In this document: in pieces, positions 27,126-34,061 of the stretch
Layout of the letters: every line of letters begins with the position of its first letter
Numbering within the stretch: the stretch's first letter is position 1
Origin: Verrucomicrobiales bacterium
GTDB lineage: Bacteria; Verrucomicrobiota; Verrucomicrobiae; Limisphaerales; UBA1100
NCBI GenBank assembly: GCA_002721895.1
Contig: PBLV01000050.1
Span: 1-45,695, forward strand
Length of the DNA: 45,695 nucleotides
Direction: 5' to 3'
Notes under the pieces: generated by a model
The model's database searches: none
What the model saw: the letters and a program-made list of their open reading frames with translations, nothing else
What the model was told of the DNA's origin: nothing
Program-made: the position numbers and the translations under genes

Positions 27126-27653
27126 TTACTTCGCTTCCACGCCCAGTTCCTTGAGCGTCTTGGCGGCGTTGGCGCCGTCCTGGCCGGCCCGCACTTTCTT
27201 GTCGATCTTCATGATCTTGCCGTCTTTGCCGATGTAGAACGTCCACCGATATGGCAGGCCACGGGAGGCAGTTACCACGCCGTATGCCTTGGCCGTTTTC
27301 TTGGTGGGATCGCTCAGGATCGGGTAATCCAGTTCCAGCAACTTGGCAAAGTTGATGTTGCCCTTGGCGCCTTCGGCCGGATCACAACTGGCCGTGAAGT
27401 AAGCGACGTTAAATTTCCTCAGCTCCTTGCCGTTCGCACGGAACGACTTGCACTGGGCCGTTCAGCCACCGGTAAACGCCTTGGGGTACCAGGCGATCAC
27501 CACGGCTTGTTTGCCTCGGTATGCCGAGAGCTTATACGTTTTGCCGTCACTGCCTTGCAGTGCGAAATCCGGAGCGGCATCGCCGACCTTCAGGTCCGCT
27601 GCGCCCAGAACTCCGGCGGCAAATACTGCTGCGAGGGTGAGAGTCGTTTTCAT
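27126..27653 (-). CDS. Exported peroxiredoxin, predicted selenoprotein (in-frame UGA read as Sec64)
   Basis: One frame from ATG 27653 to the stop at 27126 (175 residues) is interrupted by a single TGA at 27464-27462. A signal peptide ([18 protein letters not shown]) precedes a typical peroxiredoxin N-terminus ([33 protein letters not shown]). The next codon is TGA, then TAQCKSFR. In Cys homologues this site is the peroxidatic Cys (KAFTGGCT-x-xC), so U64 replaces it and C68 is the likely resolving residue. Downstream, [16 protein letters not shown] matches the family C-terminus. A hairpin 14 bases after the UGA fits a bacterial SECIS. The enzyme would reduce peroxides outside the cytoplasm. 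A plain nonsense mutation is less likely because the frame is intact on both sides. Confidence 0.85.
27429..27447 (-). promoter_or_regulatory. Candidate bacterial SECIS hairpin of the peroxiredoxin
   Basis: In the mRNA, GUCGUUC pairs with GAACGGC (seven pairs including one G-U) around the loop CGUGC. The stem begins 14 nt, and the loop 21 nt, after the UGA (27464-27462). The bacterial SECIS model asks for a loop about 16-37 nt from the UGA with a G in the first two loop bases; both are met. Confidence 0.75.
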
Positions 27654-27764
27654 TATCGATCGCTTGGACGAAGCCTAACCACGCTGTGTTCAATATGCAA
27701 GCGTGGGAGCGCCTTTTAGCAATCGCATCCTTGCCGGCCGCCGCGCAATGGGCATACTGACGGC

Positions 27765-30700
27765 ATGAAATACCTTCATGTGTTTTTCGTGCTTACTGTG
27801 TCCGCTGCCTTTCCTGCTTGGAGTGGGCCGGAGGCATTGAAGAATGTTGTTCAGTCGTTGGGGGTGAAGGGAGGGCTCGTGGTACATTTGGGGTGTGGGG
27901 ATGGAGAGTTGACTTTGTCGCTGCGGCCGAATTCGCGGTTTCAGGTGCATGGACTGGATGGGGACGCGGACAATGTGGCGAAGGCGCGGGCGGCAGTTCG
28001 GAAGGCGGGGGTGTATGGACCGGTGTCGATTGACCGACTAACGGGCTCGCGACTGCCTTATATTGACGGGATGGTGAATCTGGTGGTGGCGGAGAATCTC
28101 GGGAATGTGCCGAAAGCGGAGGTGATGCGGGTGTTGGCGCCAAAGGGGGTGGCGTACATTAAAGAAGGCGGAAAGTGGACGACGACGGTGAAGCCGCGCC
28201 CGAAGGATATCGATGACTGGACGCATTTCCTGCACGGGCCGGGCGGCAACGCGGTGGCGGCGGACAAGCGGGTGGGTCCGCCGCGTCATTTGCAGTGGCT
28301 GGGCAGTCCGCGCTGGAGTCGGCATCATGACCGGATGGCGAGCATGAGCGCGTTGGTGTCGGCGAACGGGCGAGTGTTTTACGTGATGGATGAGGGGTCG
28401 CGAGTGTCGATCCAGTTGCCGGCGAAGTGGATGTTGGTGGCGCGGGATGCGTTTAACGGGGTGGTGCTTTGGAAGAAACCGATGAAGAAGTGGCACAGCC
28501 ACTTGTGGCCTTTAAAAAGCGGCCCCACGCAATTAGCACGACGGTTGGTGGCGGTGGGCGACCGGGTTTACGTAACTCTGGGAGTGGATGCACCAGTGAG
28601 CGTGCTGGACGCGGCGACGGGGATGAAGATACACGACCTGCCGGGCAGTGAGCGGACGGAGGAGATCGTGGTGGAAGGCGACTCGGTGTTCGCGTTGGTG
28701 AGTGGCGAGGCGTGGGAGCTGAATTCATTTCTTCCGTTCCACAACGTGGGCGACCAGGCGCGCGTACGGCGAGACTTTGCGTGGAACGAAAAGCCGCGGC
28801 ACGTGAAGGTTTACGACTCGCGAACGGGCAAGAAATTCTGGGAACGTAAAACGGTGATCAGTCCCCAATCACTGACGGCGGATGCGCGCAATGTGTTTTA
28901 CCACGATGGCGAGAAGGTAGTGGCAGTGCACCGGTCGAGCGGCGACGTGGAATGGGAAAGCAAGCCGGTGAACCGGCCTAAGGCGGTGCGTTTTAATTTC
29001 GCGCCCAAGCTGGTGGTGACCGACGGGGTGGTGCTGTACGCGGGCGGTGACCGGACGATGCAGGCATTCGCGGCGGGCACGGGCAAAGTGATGTGGGAGG
29101 CGCCGCATGCGCGCGGCGGGTATCAGTCGCCGGAGGATTTGCTGGTGATGAAGGGGCTGGTGTGGAGCGCGCCGACGACAAGTGGGCGCGACAGTGGCGC
29201 CTTCACCGGGCGCGACTTGAAGACCGGCGAGGTGAAGGTGGAGTTTCCGCCCAACGTGGACACGTACTGGTTCCATCACCGCTGCTACATCGCCAAGGGC
29301 ACGGAGAATTTTCTGATGCCCTCACGCACGGGTATCGAGTTTGTGGACCCCGATAAAAAGGACTGGGATATCAACCATTGGGTGCGCGGCGGCTGCCTTT
29401 ATGGCGTGATGCCCGCCAACGGACTCACCTACGCGCCGCCGCACAACTGCGCATGTTATCCCGAGGCCAAGCTCTTCGGCTTCAACGCACTCGCGTCGTC
29501 CATTCCTTCGCGGGCGATTGGAAAGGTTGATGAAGCAGCACGGCTCGTAAAAGGCCCGGCGTATGGGCAGGCGACGGATTCGGGTGGCAACGGCGATTCC
29601 GACTGGCCCACGTACCGCCAAAACAACCGCCGCAGTGGGGCCTCGTCCACCATCATCCGCGGCGAACTGGCACCCGCGTGGTCCACCCACCTCGGCGGTC
29701 GGCTCAGTGCGGTAACGGAGGCGGAGAACAAGATTTACGTTTCGCGCATCGACGCGCACGAGGTAGTGGCGCTGCACGCGGTCACAGGTAAGGTGGTGTG
29801 GCGCTTTGCCACCGGTGGGCGCGTGGATTCGCCGCCGAGCATTCGCGATGGGCGCGCGTATTTTGGCTGTGCCGATGGCTGGGTGTACTGCGTGCGCGTG
29901 AGTGACGGTGCGTTGGCATGGCGGTTTCGCGCCGCGCCGGAGGACCGTAGATTGATGGCCTATGAACAACTCGAAAGCGTGTGGCCGGTGCACGGCAGCG
30001 TGTTGATTCAGGGCGACGTTGTGTATTTCGTAGCCGGCCGATCGAACTTTCTCGATGGCGGCATGCGGTGGTTTGCGCTGGACGCAATGACAGGCAAGAA
30101 ACACGTGGAGGTGGTGCTGGACGACAAGGAACCGGGCGAGGACAAGGACCTTCAGGAGCGCATCAAGATTTTGCAGATGCCCGTCGGGTTGCCGGACATT
30201 CTTTCCGCGGACGAAAAGTTCATTTACATGAAGTCGCAAAAGTTTGACCGGGAAGGCCAGCGCATCGACCTCGGGCCGCACACCGGCGACTTCGCCGGGC
30301 AGGGCAGCCAGCAAGGCGGCGACACGGCGCATCTCTTTTGTCCCACCGGCTTCCTCGACAGCACGTGGTTCCACCGCACCTACTGGGTGTACGGCCGCAG
30401 TTTCGCCGGCGGGCACGGGGGCTACTATCAGGCGGGCAAGTTCGCGCCTTCGGGTCGTATCATGGTGTTTGATCGCGATCGCGTCTACGGCTTCGGCCGC
30501 AAACCGGAGTATTATAAATGGACGACCATCCTCGAGCATCAACTCTTCGCCACCGACCGCCATCGCAAGGCACCGCCCGCACCGGTGGAGAATGCCCCGA
30601 GGCCCAAGGGCGCGATGGTCGACTTCGGCACGCCCGCCAGCCTCGACCCCAAGGGCAAGGCGCTCACCGTCACCGCGTGGACAATCAGCGAAAAGCCCAC

Positions 30701-31613
30701 CGGCATCGTGCTCGCCCACGGCGGGCCGCTCAATGGCTACGCGCTGCTGGTACACAAGGGCCAGCCCGTCTTCATGGTGCGCAGCAAGGAGAAACTCGCC
30801 GCCGTCCGTGGACAGGCGAAAATCACTGACAAGCTCGTGCATCTAGCCGGTGTCTTGACTCAAGACAACGAGTTGCGCCTCTACATGAACGGCCGGCAAG
30901 TCGCCAAGGGCGAAGGCCCCGGGCTGGTGGCAGGCACACCGGTGCAGGGCCTGCAAATTGGCGCGGATGATGGCAGCCCCGTGGGCCTGTACAAGACGCC
31001 GTTCTCATTCAAGGGCCTCATCGACGAAGCTCGCATCTATCATCGCGCCCTCACTGCCGAGGAAATCGCCAGCGCCGCCGACGATGGCCAGGTGGATGCC
31101 GCCGATCTTGTACTCAACGTCACATTCGACAAGGGCGATGCCAAGGACAGTTCCGGCAAGAATCATCACGGAAAATTTGCCGGACTAAAAACCGTCCCCA
31201 CAAAACTCGGCCTCGCGATGCATTTCCCCGGACGCAACTTTGGCCCCGGTGCAGGCAGCGTCGCCATCGAGCATCACTGGACCAAGGATCTGCCCATCCT
31301 CGTCCGCGCCATGGCGCTCGCCGGCGGCAGGCTTTATCTCATCGGGCCGCCCGACCTCGTCGACGAAGCCGCGACCTTTGAAAAGCTCACTAAGGGCGAT
31401 CCCGCTACGCTGAAACTCCTTGCCCAACAAGACGCCGCCTTGAACGGTGCCCAAGGCTCGCTGCTGCTCGTTGTCGATCCCAAGACCGGCAAACTCATCG
31501 AGAAACGCAAGCTAGAGTCACTCCCCACTTGGGACAGCCTTGCCGCAGCCCTCGGCCGGTTGTATTACGCCACCACCGACGGGCACGTGATCAGCCTGGG
31601 CGGCAACCCTTGA
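27765..31613 (+). CDS. Secreted protein: methyltransferase-like domain, PQQ-like beta-propeller, LamG
   Basis: 1282 residues with a signal peptide (MKYLHVFFVLTVSAAFPAWS). Residues about 25-140 look like a class I SAM-dependent methyltransferase fold (GGLVVHLGCGDGELT, VLAPKGVAYIKEGG), odd for an exported protein. A PQQ-like propeller covers about 165-950, with repeats such as VSVLDAATGMKIHD, VVALHAVTGKVVWRFATGGR and SDWPTYRQNNRRSG. A LamG/concanavalin-like domain lies at about 963-1101 (LTVTAWTISEKPTGIVLAHG, LIDEARIYHRALTAEEI). The protein is likely a periplasmic sugar- or quinone-related enzyme or binding protein of PVC bacteria. The start lies 111 bp from the divergent peroxiredoxin start, a region likely to hold both promoters. 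Confidence 0.82.
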   Translation: MKYLHVFFVLTVSAAFPAWSGPEALKNVVQSLGVKGGLVVHLGCGDGELTLSLRPNSRFQVHGLDGDADNVAKARAAVRKAGVYGPVSIDRLTGSRLPYIDGMVNLVVAENLGNVPKAEVMRVLAPKGVAYIKEGGKWTTTVKPRPKDIDDWTHFLHGPGGNAVAADKRVGPPRHLQWLGSPRWSRHHDRMASMSALVSANGRVFYVMDEGSRVSIQLPAKWMLVARDAFNGVVLWKKPMKKWHSHLWPLKSGPTQLARRLVAVGDRVYVTLGVDAPVSVLDAATGMKIHDLPGSERTEEIVVEGDSVFALVSGEAWELNSFLPFHNVGDQARVRRDFAWNEKPRHVKVYDSRTGKKFWERKTVISPQSLTADARNVFYHDGEKVVAVHRSSGDVEWESKPVNRPKAVRFNFAPKLVVTDGVVLYAGGDRTMQAFAAGTGKVMWEAPHARGGYQSPEDLLVMKGLVWSAPTTSGRDSGAFTGRDLKTGEVKVEFPPNVDTYWFHHRCYIAKGTENFLMPSRTGIEFVDPDKKDWDINHWVRGGCLYGVMPANGLTYAPPHNCACYPEAKLFGFNALASSIPSRAIGKVDEAARLVKGPAYGQATDSGGNGDSDWPTYRQNNRRSGASSTIIRGELAPAWSTHLGGRLSAVTEAENKIYVSRIDAHEVVALHAVTGKVVWRFATGGRVDSPPSIRDGRAYFGCADGWVYCVRVSDGALAWRFRAAPEDRRLMAYEQLESVWPVHGSVLIQGDVVYFVAGRSNFLDGGMRWFALDAMTGKKHVEVVLDDKEPGEDKDLQERIKILQMPVGLPDILSADEKFIYMKSQKFDREGQRIDLGPHTGDFAGQGSQQGGDTAHLFCPTGFLDSTWFHRTYWVYGRSFAGGHGGYYQAGKFAPSGRIMVFDRDRVYGFGRKPEYYKWTTILEHQLFATDRHRKAPPAPVENAPRPKGAMVDFGTPASLDPKGKALTVTAWTISEKPTGIVLAHGGPLNGYALLVHKGQPVFMVRSKEKLAAVRGQAKITDKLVHLAGVLTQDNELRLYMNGRQVAKGEGPGLVAGTPVQGLQIGADDGSPVGLYKTPFSFKGLIDEARIYHRALTAEEIASAADDGQVDAADLVLNVTFDKGDAKDSSGKNHHGKFAGLKTVPTKLGLAMHFPGRNFGPGAGSVAIEHHWTKDLPILVRAMALAGGRLYLIGPPDLVDEAATFEKLTKGDPATLKLLAQQDAALNGAQGSLLLVVDPKTGKLIEKRKLESLPTWDSLAAALGRLYYATTDGHVISLGGNP

Positions 31614-31642
31614 CGTGACGCACGCCCGGCACGCACGCACTA

Positions 31643-32497
31643 TTAACATCCGAACAATTCCTCAAGCCGGGCGCGCATGACGCTGCCATCAACACTTTCA
31701 CCGGTCCAATACTCGATGCCGGTAATGCCTTGATTGACGAGCATGCCAAGGCCGTCAATGACCGTGCAGCCCTTCGCCTCGGCATCCCGAACAAGGCGCG
31801 TGCGGGGCGGATTGGGAATCACGTCCGCCACCACCATGTTGACCGCCAGAGAATCGATCTCCAACGCCAAGCTTGCCTCAGCGTCGGCAAGGCCAATGCT
31901 GGTGGCGTTGATCACCACATCGGTTTCCCCGGGCACGGAATAGTTGCCCTCCCACTTCACGAGATCGGCTTCAACAGAAGTGTTCTCATTGAGCAGGGCG
32001 ACCAGTTCGCCACCGCGATCCTCACTGCGGTTGACCACGGTAATATGCGATGCCCCGGCCAGAGCGCACTCCACGCCAATGGCGCGCGCGGCGCCACCAG
32101 CCCCAAACATCACCAGCCTTTTGCCCGCCGGATCAACCACCTCCTGCAAACTTTTAAGGAAGCCCTTGCCGTCGGTGTTTTCACCGATGTACTGGCCCTC
32201 GCGACGCACGGCGCAATTCACCGCGCCAATGACGCTGGCCGACTCTCCGAGCCCATCCAGATGCTCGATCACGGCCACCTTGTGCGGGATGGAACAGTTG
32301 AACCCGGCCCAGTTCATGGCTCGCGCGCCGGCCACGGCATCGGCCAGCTTCTCCGGTGGCACCTCGGTGTTGAGATAACGGTAATGTAGCCCGTGATGAC
32401 GATAGGCGGCCTCGACCATTTCCACAGTGGGGTTCTCCGCCGCAGGCTGCGCAAACGAGCCAGTAATATGATGCAGGAAATTGTGTTCTTCAGGCAT
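31643..32497 (-). CDS. aroE: Shikimate dehydrogenase (AroE), divergent family member
   Basis: 284 residues from ATG 32497 (MPEEHNFLHHITGSFAQPAA); the frame runs a few codons further upstream. It converts 3-dehydroshikimate to shikimate with NADPH in aromatic amino acid synthesis, in the cytoplasm. Catalytic Lys (K73) is in FNCSIPHKVAV and catalytic Asp (D109) is in GENTDGKGF. The Rossmann motif FGAGGAARAIG is at about 131-141, and GLGMLVNQG near the C-terminus is also typical. The substrate-binding Ser pair of the usual GxPxxHSxSP motif is replaced by GSFAQPAAENPTVEM, so a related dehydrogenase (quinate/shikimate type) is possible. It converges with the propeller gene. Confidence 0.85.
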   Translation of the reverse strand: MPEEHNFLHHITGSFAQPAAENPTVEMVEAAYRHHGLHYRYLNTEVPPEKLADAVAGARAMNWAGFNCSIPHKVAVIEHLDGLGESASVIGAVNCAVRREGQYIGENTDGKGFLKSLQEVVDPAGKRLVMFGAGGAARAIGVECALAGASHITVVNRSEDRGGELVALLNENTSVEADLVKWEGNYSVPGETDVVINATSIGLADAEASLALEIDSLAVNMVVADVIPNPPRTRLVRDAEAKGCTVIDGLGMLVNQGITGIEYWTGESVDGSVMRARLEELFGC

Positions 32498-32636
32498 TAT
32501 GTGTGCCGCGAATAAAACCAAAGCGCACCAGCGGACAAAAGGAAAAAGCCAAGTGTGGGCAGTTTAACGCGGTTCCTGTCCTGTCCCGCGTCCCCGCAAG
32601 GCGACTGTGTTGGTGGTTTATCCTGCCACACCGTGG

Positions 32637-32661
32637 CCAAGGCTCGCTTCGCTCGCCTTGG
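32637..32661. repeat. Inverted repeat CCAAGGC / GCCTTGG
   Basis: CCAAGGC (32637-32643) and GCCTTGG (32655-32661) are exact inverted copies around an 11-base loop (TCGCTTCGCTC). It lies in the 233-bp gap between aroE and the SUMF1-like gene, which otherwise shows no gene. Confidence 0.5.
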
Positions 32662-32730
32662 AGGATTGAGATTCAAGCATTAAGGTTCAAGCCGTCGAGC
32701 ATCAAGATAACAGAGGCCGACCCACCTGCC

Positions 32731-33642
32731 TCACTCACCCGCCAACACACACCGAAAGCCTAAGTAATTGAGGAGGAAGGCAGGGGGGCGGCTGGTACGG
32801 TAGGACGACGACAAATTGCCGGGATGGCCGTTAAGCCATGACGCACCGCGCAACACACGGAACGGTTCGTTTGGTCTGAACTTATCCTCGCACCATTCCA
32901 ACACGTTACCGCCTAAATCATGCAGACCGTGCTGGTTCGCTGCAAAACTCCCCACCGGCGCGGTGTATTCAAACTCATCCACCTTCAAGAGTTCGGAATA
33001 AAAGCGATTGTCATAATTCCCCGCCCCCTTGGGCGGTGGCCACCTCTTGCCCCACGGGAACATGTCTTCAATGCCAAGATGCTTCTCCTCCGGCGTTTTG
33101 CCTTCCTCCTTTCCCAAGCCCACCGCCACACTCCACTCCGCATCCGTCGGCAGTCGATACTTCTGCCCCGCCTTGATTTTGCCCGCCGCCAATTCATTCT
33201 TCGTCAGCCACGCACAAAACGCCTGTGCATCATTCCAGCCCACGTTCACCACCGGATGCGTGTCCGCCTGCTTGAACCCCGGCTCCTTCCAACGCTCGTT
33301 CACCCCCACATTCGCAGCCACGTACGCCGCGTAATCCTTCACCCGTGTCTCCCAGATGCAAAATTGCACTTCCGTCTCCGGCACTGGCTTAAACACCATC
33401 CCCAACGTATTGGTAAAGGCCATTGTAGCCCCGGCCGGTGGCCGGGGCGCCGGGCCATCGGCCCGGTCTACAGCGAGCTTGCCTCCCACCTTGGGCTCCG
33501 GATCGGGGTTGGTTTTTGGTGGCTTCGGCTGCTTCACGCCCACCTTGGATCCGGCATTGGATTCCAGCCCTGTTGGCGCGCCCTTCTTTCCACACCCCGC
33601 CAACACCAAGGTTCCTATCAAAACCAAAGACAATTGCCTCAC
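32731..33642 (-). CDS. SUMF1/FGE-like lipoprotein lacking the catalytic cysteines
   Basis: 303 residues from GTG 33642. A lipoprotein signal ends in LVLAGC, followed by a Gly/Pro/Lys-rich linker (residues about 20-75). The SUMF1 (formylglycine-generating enzyme/C-type lectin) fold begins with FTNTLGMVFKPVPETEVQFC. It shows HPVVNVGWNDAQAFCAWL, YRLPTDAEW, GNVLEWCED, RVLRGASWLNGH and GFRCVLAG. True FGE has two Cys shortly after the RGGSW motif; here the matching stretch is NGHPGNLSSSYR, so it is probably not the enzyme that matures the sulfatase, but rather a binding or structural relative. Part of the linker is encoded by a palindrome (33424-33472). Confidence 0.85.
   Translation of the reverse strand: MRQLSLVLIGTLVLAGCGKKGAPTGLESNAGSKVGVKQPKPPKTNPDPEPKVGGKLAVDRADGPAPRPPAGATMAFTNTLGMVFKPVPETEVQFCIWETRVKDYAAYVAANVGVNERWKEPGFKQADTHPVVNVGWNDAQAFCAWLTKNELAAGKIKAGQKYRLPTDAEWSVAVGLGKEEGKTPEEKHLGIEDMFPWGKRWPPPKGAGNYDNRFYSELLKVDEFEYTAPVGSFAANQHGLHDLGGNVLEWCEDKFRPNEPFRVLRGASWLNGHPGNLSSSYRTSRPPAFLLNYLGFRCVLAGE
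33424..33472. repeat. Compound palindrome inside the SUMF1-like lipoprotein gene
   Basis: TGTAG at 33424-33428 and CTACA at 33468-33472 are complementary ends of a segment with two nested hairpins (CCCCGGCCGGTGGCCGGGG, then CCGGGCCATCGGCCCGG). It is read in frame and encodes a Pro/Ala/Gly-rich piece (DRADGPAPRPPAGAT) of the linker, so the element seems to have been inserted in a permissive part of the protein. Confidence 0.65.
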
Positions 33643-33730
33643 AAGCCCAAGCTACGGTTTTAAAACATTTTAGGCAAGGGGATTGGCCACATGAATCAGA
33701 CGTTCTCGCGCCCAAGATGAATGGTTTTGA

Positions 33731-33898
33731 CCGCCCAACCTTTGTTCTTGAGCTGCCAACCCTTCGTCCCGCACGTAAAACCCTTGGTCGCGAGCGTAAA
33801 ACCCTTGGTCGCGAGCGCAAAACCTTTGGTCGGACGTGCGAAACCCTTGGTCGGGAGGTCAAAACCTTTGATCCCGCGCGCAAAACCCTTGGTCGGGC
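33731..33898. repeat. Eight-copy 21-bp tandem repeat
   Basis: Eight 21-bp units run without gap (boundaries at 33731, 33752, 33773, 33794, 33815, 33836, 33857, 33878). The common core is AAAACCCTTGGTCG with variable flanks; units 3 and 4 are nearly identical. The period is a multiple of three and stop-free in several frames, which explains the spurious open frames with heptads such as RKTLGRE or RPRVLRS. It lies between the divergent SUMF1-like and propeller genes. The rest of 33643-34061 shows no gene. Confidence 0.9.
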
Positions 33899-34061
33899 GC
33901 GAGGTTTGAATTGATAACAGGCCAATATACGGTGGTGGTGGGACGTGCCTGCGAATCCGTTTGTGTGGCGGAATGATTCAAACTGTGCCGGGGCAAAGCC
34001 CAAAAGGGAGCTTGCTGTGGTGTATGAGACCGCTACAGTTTTCTGCCGACGTCACTCGTTT

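Noticed and set aside
27462..27464. TGA as a simple nonsense mutation (pseudogene) in the peroxiredoxin
   Set aside because: The frame is intact on both sides, the codon is at the catalytic Cys position and a SECIS-like hairpin follows at the proper distance.
33731..33898. CRISPR array
   Set aside because: The units follow each other directly, with no unique spacers, and no cas gene is near.
33389..34003. Open frame of 204 codons with RPRVLRS heptads (minus) and similar plus-strand frames
   Set aside because: The heptads come from the 21-bp tandem repeat and are open in several frames; there is no start context or homology-like sequence outside the repeat.
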